Origin: Oceanospirillaceae bacterium
GTDB taxonomy: Bacteria > Pseudomonadota > Gammaproteobacteria > Pseudomonadales > Balneatricaceae
Assembly (NCBI GenBank): GCA_023954795.1
Contig: JAGSHA010000196.1
Span: 1 to 6,404, forward strand
Direction of reading: 5' to 3'
DNA length: 6,404 bases
Position numbers and translations under genes: made by a program. The notes under the pieces are model-generated. The model was not told the origin of the DNA, made no database searches, and saw nothing but the letters and a program-made list of their open reading frames with translations. This document shows positions 1 through 6,308 of this stretch, piece after piece; the first letter of the stretch is position 1; every line of letters begins with the position of its first letter.

Positions 1-47
1 AAGTGGTCGATTATCTGGTCGCTAAAGAGCGTAAAGCCGCTCAATAA
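1..47 (+). CDS. C-terminal end of an unidentified protein (partial, 5' end outside window)
   Basis: One frame is open from the window edge to a TAA at 45-47 and reads VVDYLVAKERKAAQ. It is followed 17 bases later by a strong intrinsic terminator on the same strand, which is what the end of a real transcription unit looks like. The residues are charged and helix-like, but fourteen residues are too few to name a family, so I assign no function. It is separated from the following diguanylate cyclase by the terminator and so probably belongs to a different transcript. Confidence 0.6.
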   Translation, partial: VVDYLVAKERKAAQ

Positions 48-64
48 TTCCAATAGTTTGTTTT

Positions 65-93
65 AAAAACCGCCAGATCTGGGCGGTTTTTTT
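65..93 (+). terminator. Intrinsic (Rho-independent) terminator after the upstream gene
   Basis: A perfect 10-bp inverted repeat, AAAAACCGCC at 65-74 and GGCGGTTTTT at 82-91, encloses a 7-base loop and runs into a T-tract ending at 93. The GC-rich stem top with A/T flanks is a classic intrinsic terminator. The A-tract/T-tract symmetry could also let it work on the opposite strand, but no converging gene is seen. It separates the partial upstream gene from the cyclase gene. Confidence 0.93.
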
Positions 94-142
94 ATGCCTA
101 CGAAGGCTGAAGTTGTTTTAGATCTCTAGAGTTGGTACGCGG

Positions 143-164
143 CTTCCTCTAACATAGAGGGAAG
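143..164 (+). other. Hairpin in the 5' leader of the diguanylate cyclase gene
   Basis: CTTCCTCT (143-150) can pair with AGAGGGAAG (156-164) around the loop AACAT, giving eight base pairs with one bulged G (161). It lies about 40 bases ahead of the GTG start and has no T-tract, so it is not an intrinsic terminator. It might be a protein-binding site or an mRNA structure; the sequence does not decide. An 8-base palindrome, CTCTAGAG, lies just upstream at 124-131. No convincing promoter could be chosen in 94-203. Confidence 0.3.
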
Positions 165-203
165 AATCAGAGAGTGTGCCGTTGTTTCGACTGAGGGTGG
201 ATC

Positions 204-1781
204 GTGTCAGCACAGAATGAAGATTGGAAGCAGAAATATAGGGAGCTAGCGCTGGAAATTGAGGACACTCAGTCTCAATTTCAAAAACAGGAAGGACTTC
301 TGAGCCAGATTATCGGTAGCATGGTTTTAGGTCTGGAGGGCGAGGACGCCAAGCTGGACCTCGAATTGAATGAACTCAGAGCAGGGTTGACCCAAAGCGG
401 GAACAGCTCGGCACTGGGTCGTGTCTCCAAAAGTCTGGATAAGCAGATTCGTCGGCGCGATGAGTCCCGTGAAAAGCAGTCCAAGTCAATTCTGGAAGCT
501 GTGCAGCGTTGGATTCGCCAGCTACGTTACTCCACCGAAGAGCAGCACATGCATAATTTGCTCGATGCATGTGAACAACGTAGCAAAAAGCTCACTGAAG
601 CCGCATATGAACTGCCTGCACTGTTAACCGATCTGGTTGAACTGCAGGCGGGGATGTCGGCTGAACAGTCAACACCGTCAGTAGAGAGCAATACCCCTGC
701 CAACACGACCTCCGAAGCGGAGGACTCCCCTGAAGAGCAAATGCGTCTGTTGCAAGCTGTAGCAACAGAGCTGACGATGCTACTGACGGGATTGCCGTTA
801 TCCGATCAGGAAGCGGATGAGAGTCGCGAACTGCTGAAACGGATTGATGACGGTATTGTGCTGGCAGATTTGCCGTCGATGTTACGTCAGATCATCAGCT
901 TGGTGGGCAAGAGCAGTGGCAAGGGTGATGAAGAGTTTGAAAACTACCTACTGGATCTGAGTTCACAACTGAGTGAAGTTGAGAGCTTCATCAAGGAAAG
1001 TCACCACGAGCAGCAAAGTATTGGTGAAAATCAGCGTAAGTTGGATATTCAGGTACGCTCGAATGTCCAGCAGCTGCACGAAACAGTTAAAAGTAGCCAT
1101 GATCTCAAAGAACTTAAGATGGCGGTTGCAGGAAAACTCCAGCATGTTGTGCAGGCGATGGATGATTTCAAGCGTGATGAGGACGAGCGAGAAACCCGTC
1201 TTCAGGAGCGCTATGAAAATCTGCTCGAAAAGGTTGAGCAGATGGAACAGGAAACGCGTGAAGTTCGGGCCCATATGGAAGCCGAAAAAGCCCGGGCAAC
1301 CACAGATGCCCTGACGGGATTGCCAAACCGTGCCGCATACGACGAGCGTATTGCCGAAGAAGTCGCTCGTTGGCAACGTTATCAGACGCACTTCTCTGTG
1401 GCGGTAGGGGACTTGGATTTCTTTAAGCGGATCAATGACACCTACGGCCATTTAGCGGGCGATAAAGTGCTGCGTCTGATTGCGAAAGTGGTTAAGTTGA
1501 AGCTGCGAGGGTCCGATTTTGTAGCGCGTTACGGTGGTGAAGAGTTCGTTATATTGATGCCATCAACAGGGGCAACGGAGGCCCATCAGGCCGTAGATAA
1601 AATCCGTCAGGCGGTGGCAAAAAGTCCTTTTAACTTCCATGGTAAGCCCGTCACAGTAACGATGTCGTTTGGCGTAAGCGAATCTAAGGAAGGCGATAAC
1701 GAAGAGTCTTTGTTTAGCCGTGCAGATGAAATGCTCTATAAAGCCAAGGCGAATGGACGCAATCAGGCAGTCATTGGCTGA
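204..1781 (+). CDS. Diguanylate cyclase (GGDEF domain) with long coiled-coil N-terminal half
   Basis: Predicted to make cyclic di-GMP from two GTP. The 525-residue protein has no signal peptide or membrane segment, so it should be cytosolic. Residues 1-150 are helical and charged; 151-177 form a Ser/Thr/Glu-rich linker; about 240-365 are a Glu/Lys/Gln-rich coiled coil leading straight into the GGDEF domain (about 366-524). Visible marks are DALTGLPNR at 368-376, the metal-binding segment DLDFFKRIND at 403-412, GGEEF at 444-448 and the C-terminal ADEMLYKAKANGRN. An inhibitory RxxD site (R435, D438) lies exactly five residues before GGEEF, so product inhibition is likely. The GTG start is supported by a GAGG ribosome-binding site at 193-196, seven bases upstream. 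No EAL, PAS or receiver domain is seen. The N-terminal half resembles coiled-coil sensory regions of other cyclases, but its signal is unknown. It lies 80 bases before ubiB on the same strand. Confidence 0.95.
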   Translation: MSAQNEDWKQKYRELALEIEDTQSQFQKQEGLLSQIIGSMVLGLEGEDAKLDLELNELRAGLTQSGNSSALGRVSKSLDKQIRRRDESREKQSKSILEAVQRWIRQLRYSTEEQHMHNLLDACEQRSKKLTEAAYELPALLTDLVELQAGMSAEQSTPSVESNTPANTTSEAEDSPEEQMRLLQAVATELTMLLTGLPLSDQEADESRELLKRIDDGIVLADLPSMLRQIISLVGKSSGKGDEEFENYLLDLSSQLSEVESFIKESHHEQQSIGENQRKLDIQVRSNVQQLHETVKSSHDLKELKMAVAGKLQHVVQAMDDFKRDEDERETRLQERYENLLEKVEQMEQETREVRAHMEAEKARATTDALTGLPNRAAYDERIAEEVARWQRYQTHFSVAVGDLDFFKRINDTYGHLAGDKVLRLIAKVVKLKLRGSDFVARYGGEEFVILMPSTGATEAHQAVDKIRQAVAKSPFNFHGKPVTVTMSFGVSESKEGDNEESLFSRADEMLYKAKANGRNQAVIG

Positions 1782-1861
1782 TCTGATATTAGGCAATGAA
1801 TTTCTATTGGGATGGTGTAGCATTGTCGCGCCGAATTAGCTGATTACAGGATCACCTGTTT

Positions 1862-3493
1862 GTGAAACGTCTGCTCAGAAGTGTAAAAATCCTGCGGGTT
1901 GTTGCCCGCTACCGTCTGGATACGTTCTTCGACGGGATGAATCTTCCTTTTTATCTGCGAGTACTGCTAAAACTGTTGCCGTGGCGCTATATGGTCGCGG
2001 CAGACCTGCCTCGAGGTGAACGCTTGCGCCTCGCATTGGAGGCATTGGGCCCGGTATTCATCAAGTTTGGCCAGATGCTCTCTACCCGTCGAGATTTGTT
2101 ACCCGATGATGTGGCGGAAGAGCTTAAAAAGCTACAAGACCAGGTGCCCCCCTTCGGTGGTGCTGAAGCGCAGCACATCATAGAACAGTCACTGGGTCAG
2201 CCTGTCAGTGAGCTGTTTGCCGAATTTGAACAGCAGCCTCTGGCATCCGCATCCGTTGCTCAGGTCCATAAAGCGACATTGGGTGATGGTCGTGATGTTG
2301 TGGTGAAAGTGATCCGTCCGGGTATCGAACGGACCATCCAGAAAGATGTTGCGTTGCTTTATAGCTTGGCGCAGATTGCACAGACGATCTGGGCGGATGG
2401 CCGCCGCTTACGTCCAGTTGAAGTTGTAGCAGAGTACGAGCAAACGATCTTTGATGAGCTGGATTTGCGAAAAGAGGCGGCAAACGGCTCGCAGCTACAC
2501 CGCAATTTTGACGGTTCCGACGTTCTTTATATTCCAGAGATTTATTGGGACTATACCCGCTCCAACGTTCTGGTGATGGAGCGTATCCACGGCATCCCTG
2601 TTGCTGATGTGGAGCAGCTTGTAGCCCAGAATACGGATATGAAAAAACTGGCGGAGCGCGGAGTGGAGATATTCTTTACTCAGGTGTTTCGTGACAGCTT
2701 CTTCCATGCGGATATGCACCCAGGCAATATCTTCGTATCGCGTGATAACCCTCAGTCCCCTCAATATATAGCTGTTGATTTTGGCATCGTGGGTTCACTT
2801 ACCCCAGAAGATCAGAGTTATCTGGCACGAAACTTTCTGGCTTTCTTCCAGCGTGACTACCGACAGGTCGCGCAATTGCACGTGGATTCAGGTTGGGTGC
2901 CTTCAGATACCAACGTGGATGCCTTTGAAACAGCCATTCGTAGTGTGTGTGAACCCATTTTCGAGAAGCCGCTGAAAGAGATCTCCTTTGGGCAGGTGTT
3001 ATTGGGACTTTTCCAAACTGCGCGGCGCTTTAACATGGAAGTACAGCCACAGCTTGTGTTGTTGCAAAAAACCCTGCTGAATATTGAGGGACTGGGTCGT
3101 CAGCTTTATCCGGAATTGGATTTGTGGAAGACCGCTAAACCTTTCCTCGAAGGCTGGATGAAGGAACGGATGGGGCCTAAGGCAGTCTACCGTAGCATCA
3201 AGCAGCAGGCGCCGGATTGGTTGGAAAAAATGCCACATATGCCGCAACTTGTGTTTGATGCGCTGAATCAGGTTCGGCGATTGGATGATAATCGTGCACG
3301 CGATCTACGAGCATATGCTGCCGCGAGAGATGAGCTTGAGCGCCGGCATCGGCCTACACGCTATTTGGGTGGGGCGTTGATATTAATGGCGGTCATCTCG
3401 GGCAATGATCAGGCGATGGATTGGCTGGCATCAGTTTCAGCGGCGTCCTGGATCGCTGCGGGTGTCGGTTTGTATCTGGTAGTACGACGCTAA
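1862..3493 (+). CDS. ubiB: Ubiquinone biosynthesis protein UbiB, ABC1/ADCK kinase-like ATPase
   Basis: UbiB is an atypical kinase-fold ATPase needed for ubiquinone synthesis. It works at the inner membrane with the Ubi complex, probably helping to deliver lipid intermediates rather than phosphorylating proteins. The 543-residue length matches E. coli UbiB (546), with long stretches of near identity. Family marks are the KxGQ motif (K68-Q71, in IKFGQMLSTRRDL), the Ala-rich loop ASASVAQVH at 128-136, the lysine K149 in VVVKVIRP, HADMHPGN at 282-289 and DFG at 306-308 (E. coli has DCG). Hydrophobic stretches at about 501-514 and 527-541 are the expected C-terminal membrane anchors. The GTG start is chosen because the N-terminus then aligns with E. 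coli UbiB and an AGGA at 1848-1851 sits ten bases upstream. ubiE and ubiJ, often adjacent, are not immediately upstream; the cyclase gene occupies that place. Confidence 0.98.
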   Translation: MKRLLRSVKILRVVARYRLDTFFDGMNLPFYLRVLLKLLPWRYMVAADLPRGERLRLALEALGPVFIKFGQMLSTRRDLLPDDVAEELKKLQDQVPPFGGAEAQHIIEQSLGQPVSELFAEFEQQPLASASVAQVHKATLGDGRDVVVKVIRPGIERTIQKDVALLYSLAQIAQTIWADGRRLRPVEVVAEYEQTIFDELDLRKEAANGSQLHRNFDGSDVLYIPEIYWDYTRSNVLVMERIHGIPVADVEQLVAQNTDMKKLAERGVEIFFTQVFRDSFFHADMHPGNIFVSRDNPQSPQYIAVDFGIVGSLTPEDQSYLARNFLAFFQRDYRQVAQLHVDSGWVPSDTNVDAFETAIRSVCEPIFEKPLKEISFGQVLLGLFQTARRFNMEVQPQLVLLQKTLLNIEGLGRQLYPELDLWKTAKPFLEGWMKERMGPKAVYRSIKQQAPDWLEKMPHMPQLVFDALNQVRRLDDNRARDLRAYAAARDELERRHRPTRYLGGALILMAVISGNDQAMDWLASVSAASWIAAGVGLYLVVRR

Positions 3494-3601
3494 AAATCTG
3501 GCACTACGCCTTGGTTATACGCCTGTTGTATATATGGTGGAAGGCAGTTTGTTCAGGTATGCTTGCCGCTTTGAATTAGAATTTGCTAAAGAAGTAAACA
3601 C

Positions 3602-3991
3602 ATGTCTGCACCTTGGCTTGAACAGGTAAAATGGAACAGCGATGGATTGGTCCCGGCGATTGCGCAGGACCATGATACGGGTCGTATCTTGATGGTCGCG
3701 TGGATGAATGAAGAGGCTCTGTCTCTGACCGTCAAAGAGCAGCGAGCCATCTATTGGTCTCGTTCGCGTAACAAACTCTGGCGCAAGGGTGAAGAGTCCG
3801 GACATGTGCAGCAATTGCATGAAATTCGGTTGGATTGTGATGCCGATGTCATCTTGATGCATGTTAAGCAGCTCGGCGGTATCTCCTGCCATACTGGACG
3901 AGAGAGCTGTTTTTACAGCGTTCTGAAAGATGAAGAATGGGTTCCGGTAGAGCCTGTGCTGAAAGACCCGGCAAGTATTTACAACAAATAG
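3602..3991 (+). CDS. hisI: Phosphoribosyl-AMP cyclohydrolase HisI
   Basis: Opens the adenine ring of phosphoribosyl-AMP, the third step of histidine synthesis, in the cytosol as a metal-dependent dimer. The 129-residue protein is the stand-alone cyclohydrolase, not the HisIE fusion of enterics. Visible are DTGRILMVAWMNEEAL at 25-40, YWSRSRNKLWRKGEESGH at 51-68, the metal segment LDCDADV with D78, D80 and D82, and GGISCHTGRESCF with C96 and C103; C79, C96 and C103 are the likely zinc ligands. All key residues are present. A GAAG-type ribosome-binding site at 3591-3594 lies seven bases before the ATG. It is 108 bases after ubiB and 10 bases before hisE, so the two his genes are surely co-transcribed; the rest of the his pathway is not in this window. 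Confidence 0.97.
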   Translation: MSAPWLEQVKWNSDGLVPAIAQDHDTGRILMVAWMNEEALSLTVKEQRAIYWSRSRNKLWRKGEESGHVQQLHEIRLDCDADVILMHVKQLGGISCHTGRESCFYSVLKDEEWVPVEPVLKDPASIYNK

Positions 3992-4001
3992 GCTGTATTC
4001 G

Positions 4002-4334
4002 ATGAGTGACGTATTGACCCAATTGGGAGAAATACTGGAAGAGCGGAAAAACGCAGCTTCCGAGAAATCCTACGTAGCAAGTTTGCATGCCAAAGGTCTG
4101 AACAAGATTTTGGAAAAAGTAGGTGAAGAGTCGGTCGAAGCTATCATTGCTGCCAAAGATGCAGAGAAAAGCGGTGATAACAGTGATGTGATCTACGAGA
4201 CCGCTGATCTCTGGTTTCATAGCTTAGTGATGTTGTCCCATCTGGGAGAGAAACCTCAGGCGATTCTTGATGAATTATCACGTCGCTTTGATATGTCTGG
4301 CCTTGAAGAAAAAGCGGCGCGTACCAATAAATAA
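4002..4334 (+). CDS. hisE: Phosphoribosyl-ATP pyrophosphohydrolase HisE
   Basis: Removes pyrophosphate from phosphoribosyl-ATP, the second step of histidine synthesis, giving the substrate of HisI encoded just upstream. The 110-residue, all-helical protein belongs to the MazG-like NTP pyrophosphohydrolase superfamily. The metal-binding pattern is visible as KVGEESVE at 39-46 (E42, E43, E46) and ETADLWFH at 66-73 (E66, D69). Length and motifs are normal for a separate HisE. The start lies 10 bases after the hisI stop, with only a weak AGG ahead of it, which suggests translational coupling. Three bases after its stop begins the decayed HIT-family gene, indicating that the ancestral operon ran on into that gene. 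Confidence 0.97.
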   Translation: MSDVLTQLGEILEERKNAASEKSYVASLHAKGLNKILEKVGEESVEAIIAAKDAEKSGDNSDVIYETADLWFHSLVMLSHLGEKPQAILDELSRRFDMSGLEEKAARTNK

Positions 4335-4337
4335 GTC

Positions 4338-4623
4338 ATGGCAGAACACGTTCTCTGTCAGGTTGCCGTAGGTAATGTGCCTGCAAACATTGTGTATCAG
4401 GATAAATGCTTCGTAATGTTTTGGAACGGATCACTCCAAGTGGCTTTACAGGATATCGCGAAGGCAAGTACGAAATTTAGATGACCCGCAGGTGGGCGGT
4501 ACCAGACTTATCGCCCAGTGATGATCCAGCCGCACCATTGCTAAGTCGGGGCGGGATGAGCGTCAGAAGGTCTACCATATTCATTTTCATTTGTTGGGTG
4601 GCGGAGAACTGCCCTCAATATAA
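4338..4623 (+). pseudogene. Remnant of a HIT-family (histidine triad, HinT-like) nucleotide hydrolase gene
   Basis: This gap between hisE and tatA holds a broken HIT gene. From an ATG at 4338 one frame reads MAEHVLCQVAVGNVPANIVY then QDKCFVMF, matching the usual HIT start (LFCKIVxGEIPAxIVYxDDKCFAF). That frame stops at 4482-4484 after 48 codons. The family core that should follow (DINPxAPxHxLxIPKKH) is missing. A different frame then reads LDDPQVGGTRLIA (4477-4515), close to the LDD-GGYRLI region of HIT proteins. After about nine extra codons with two stops it continues as SGRDERQKVYHIHFHLLGG to a TAA at 4621-4623. The HIHFHLL triad, with histidine codons at 4576, 4582 and 4588, is diagnostic. 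Several independent lesions make sequencing error unlikely. HIT genes are known between hisE and tatA in other proteobacteria. The 48-codon start could still be translated, but it lacks the catalytic motif. Confidence 0.87.
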
Positions 4624-4633
4624 GAATAAAAGC

Positions 4634-4639
4634 GGAGAG
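4634..4639 (+). promoter_or_regulatory. Ribosome-binding site of tatA
   Basis: GGAGAG at 4634-4639 lies seven bases before the tatA ATG. It is the strongest Shine-Dalgarno match in the his-tat stretch, fitting the large excess of TatA over TatB and TatC known from other bacteria. It lies just outside the 3' end of the HIT remnant, so decay of that gene left tatA translation intact. Confidence 0.75.
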
Positions 4640-4646
4640 TTTTAGT

Positions 4647-4898
4647 ATGGGCATTGGTGGTATCAGTATTTGGCAGCTGTTGATTGTTGCTCTGATCATT
4701 GTTCTTCTGTTTGGTACTAAGAAACTGCGTGGCATGGGTGGAGACCTGGGCAGCGCAATCAAAGGTTTCAAGAAAGCTGTAACCGAAGATGAAGAGAAAA
4801 AAGAAGAGCCAGCTAAGCAGCTAAATAAAGAAGACGCTGACTTCAATGAAGCTGATTCAGCTGCAGCGAAGAAAGAAGAAACGAAGACTGACAAATAA
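4647..4898 (+). CDS. tatA: Twin-arginine translocase pore subunit TatA
   Basis: TatA oligomers form the variable-size conduit through which folded proteins with twin-arginine signals cross the inner membrane. The 83-residue protein (E. coli TatA has 89) has an N-terminal membrane helix at about 6-22 (ISIWQLLIVALIIVLLF), the hinge FGTKKL at 22-27, an amphipathic helix GMGGDLGSAIKGFKKAV at about 29-45, and a charged Lys/Glu tail. A polar glutamine (Q10) sits in the helix where E. coli TatA also has one, which separates it from TatB (glutamate there). It is the first gene of tatABC, 16 bases before tatB. The upstream gap holds the HIT remnant, so transcription may come from hisIE or from a local promoter that I could not fix. 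Confidence 0.97.
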   Translation: MGIGGISIWQLLIVALIIVLLFGTKKLRGMGGDLGSAIKGFKKAVTEDEEKKEEPAKQLNKEDADFNEADSAAAKKEETKTDK

Positions 4899-4914
4899 GC
4901 CGGCGGCATAGTAG

Positions 4915-5337
4915 ATGTTTGATATCGGCTTTGCTGAACTGCTTATAGTTGCCGTTGTAGCGTTGGTGGTCCTCGGACCAGAAAAGCTGCCCACTGCGGC
5001 CCGCACTGCGGGGTTATGGGTTGGTCGTATCCGGCGCACGCTTAGTGGTATTCAGAATGAAATCTCTGAAGAACTGCGTATTGATGAGATGAAGCGCACA
5101 GCGGCAATCCAAAAAGAACAGCTGGACAAAGAGCTGGAAGAGATGCGTACGCCTTTTACTTCAGGGAGCAGTGATGATTCTCCCTTTGGTAGCAGCGTTT
5201 CTTCACCGGAAGAACTCAAAGCCCAGCAACCTGCTTCGGGTGAGAGTACGCCTCAGCCTGAAAACAGTATCGCCCCACCGATATCTACGGGAAGCGAACA
5301 ATCGGCCCCTGATGCCGCAAATAAGACTGAGAAGTAA
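4915..5337 (+). CDS. tatB: Twin-arginine translocase receptor subunit TatB
   Basis: TatB joins TatC to form the receptor that binds twin-arginine signal peptides before TatA is recruited. The start MFDIGFAELLIVAVVALVVL is typical TatB, with E8 in the membrane helix, followed by GPEKLP at 21-26 and an amphipathic helix to about residue 50. Residues 50-80 form a charged helix (QNEISEELRIDEMKR and on). The remaining 60 residues are Ser/Pro/Glu-rich and probably disordered. At 140 residues it is shorter than E. coli TatB (171), the difference lying in the variable tail. The ribosome-binding site is weak (GGCGGC near 4901), suggesting lower expression than tatA or coupling to it. Its TAA overlaps the tatC ATG by one base (TAATG). 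Confidence 0.97.
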   Translation: MFDIGFAELLIVAVVALVVLGPEKLPTAARTAGLWVGRIRRTLSGIQNEISEELRIDEMKRTAAIQKEQLDKELEEMRTPFTSGSSDDSPFGSSVSSPEELKAQQPASGESTPQPENSIAPPISTGSEQSAPDAANKTEK

Positions 5338-6158
5338 TGAGCGAGCATAGTAATAACCTGCCGGGTCAGGATCAGGAACAACCTCTCATTTCCCATCTGT
5401 TAGAGATGCGTCAGCGCTTGATGCGGATCTTGCTGATGGTGTTGCTGATCTTTCTGTCGTTATTCTACTTTGCTAACGACCTTTACACCTATCTGTCTGA
5501 CCCGCTGACATCCTTATTGCCGGAAGGCACCAGCATGATCGCGACGGATGTCGCATCTCCGTTCTTTGCACCTTTTAAGTTAACACTCGTGGCATCTATC
5601 TTCCTGGCGATGCCGGTTATTTTGCATCAGGTCTGGGGTTTCATCGCACCGGGTTTGTATCAAAACGAAAAAAGATTAGCGGTGCCGTTACTGGTTTCCA
5701 GTATTTTCCTGTTCTATGCAGGTATGGCTTTTGCGTATTACGTCGTATTTCCATTGATGTTTGGCTTCTTTACCAGTGTCGTACCCGTCAATGTCGAGAT
5801 TGCGACTGACATCAGCAGTTATCTGAATTTTGTGCTTAAGCTGTTCTTTGCGTTTGGTATCGTTTTCGAAATCCCTATAGCAACATTGCTGCTCATTTGG
5901 ACCGGCGCGGCCACTGCCGATGGTCTGGCTCAAAAGCGAGCCTATGTGTTGGTGGGGTGTTTTGTTCTGGGGATGTTGCTCACCCCTCCCGATGTAATCT
6001 CCCAGAGCCTGTTGGCGCTGCCTATGTGGCTGTTGTTTGAAGTGGGAATTATCATGGGACGTATTTTCGTCAAAAAGGATAAAGACGAAGGTGATGACGA
6101 ACTTGATGATGAGTTTGAAGACGCAATGAGTGAAGAAGAAACGAATAATCGTGATTAA
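5337..6158 (+). CDS. tatC: Twin-arginine translocase core subunit TatC
   Basis: TatC is the inner-membrane scaffold of the Tat system and the main binding site for the twin-arginine motif. The 273-residue protein shows the six-helix TatC pattern and follows E. coli TatC closely. Marks are PLISHLLEMRQRL at 16-28 with signal-binding E23, MIATDVASPFFAPFKL at 67-82, GFIAPGLYQNEKRL at 101-114 with E111 (the equivalents of E. coli E15 and E103), GMAFAYYVVFPL at 129-140, and GMLLTPPDVISQ at 212-223. The cytoplasmic C-terminus from about 246 is strongly acidic (KDKDEGDDELDDEFED and on); E. coli TatC also has a charged tail, so this is variation rather than oddity. The start overlaps the tatB stop as TAATG, implying translational coupling. 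An intrinsic terminator follows 20 bases after the stop. Confidence 0.98.
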   Translation: MSEHSNNLPGQDQEQPLISHLLEMRQRLMRILLMVLLIFLSLFYFANDLYTYLSDPLTSLLPEGTSMIATDVASPFFAPFKLTLVASIFLAMPVILHQVWGFIAPGLYQNEKRLAVPLLVSSIFLFYAGMAFAYYVVFPLMFGFFTSVVPVNVEIATDISSYLNFVLKLFFAFGIVFEIPIATLLLIWTGAATADGLAQKRAYVLVGCFVLGMLLTPPDVISQSLLALPMWLLFEVGIIMGRIFVKKDKDEGDDELDDEFEDAMSEEETNNRD

Positions 6159-6178
6159 GATGTTTTCTTAATTAATAT

Positions 6179-6206
6179 AAAAGGGGCGCCGGTAGGCGCC
6201 TTTTTT
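6179..6206 (+). terminator. Intrinsic terminator of the tat operon
   Basis: GGCGCC at 6185-6190 and GGCGCC at 6195-6200 form a six-base GC stem around the tetraloop GGTA. Flanking AAAAGG (6179-6184) can extend the pairing with the T-tract TTTTTT at 6201-6206 through A-U and G-U pairs. Position (20 bases after the tatC stop) and form indicate the end of the tatABC transcript. It also insulates the strong rRNA-type promoter downstream from read-through. Confidence 0.93.
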
Positions 6207-6270
6207 GTGTCTGCCGCTTTGTTTTGATTGTTATTTGATCAGCGCTAGTGGTTTGTTGAACGATTTAAGG

Positions 6271-6297
6271 TTTTTTACCCTTTTTTTGAAGTTTTTT
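6271..6297 (+). promoter_or_regulatory. UP-element / curved A-T tract region of the rRNA-type promoter
   Basis: Three T-runs, TTTTTT at 6271-6276, TTTTTTT at 6281-6287 and TTTTTT at 6292-6297, begin 10 and 11 bases apart, so they lie on one face of the helix. They end about 12 bases before the -35 box, where the RNA polymerase alpha subunits contact UP elements. Phased tracts also bend DNA. In rRNA promoters such regions, often with Fis sites, raise initiation strongly. The role here is inferred from position and composition; no Fis site was assigned. Confidence 0.7.
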
Positions 6298-6308
6298 AAC
6301 AAAGGCTG

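Noticed and set aside
963..1451. 162-codon open frame on the minus strand inside the cyclase gene
   Set aside because: It lies fully antisense to the coiled-coil and GGDEF coding sequence, its translation resembles no family I recognise, and the + strand frame is unambiguous. It is a shadow frame.
3549..3591. Possible promoter ahead of hisI (TAGAAT at 3577-3582)
   Set aside because: The -10-like hexamer is good, but no -35 element lies at a proper distance; TTGTTC at 3549 is 22 bases away and TTGCCG at 3563 is too close. A promoter in the 108-base ubiB-hisI gap is possible but not supported.
4591..4624. Possible tatA promoter within the HIT remnant (TATAAG at 4619-4624)
   Set aside because: The -10-like match is five of six, but the candidate -35 elements (TTGTTG, TTGGGT) are 22 and 19 bases away and poor. 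The TATAAG also overlaps the stop codon of the remnant, so it may be chance in A/T-rich sequence.
4541..4909. 122-codon open frame on the minus strand across tatA
   Set aside because: It is antisense to the clear tatA gene. Its Ser/Phe-rich translation is what the reverse strand of a Lys/Glu-rich coding sequence gives.
6110..6158. Acidic TatC tail considered as a possible fusion or added domain
   Set aside because: Charged, variable C-terminal tails are normal in gammaproteobacterial TatC, including E. coli, and the segment is too short to be a domain.
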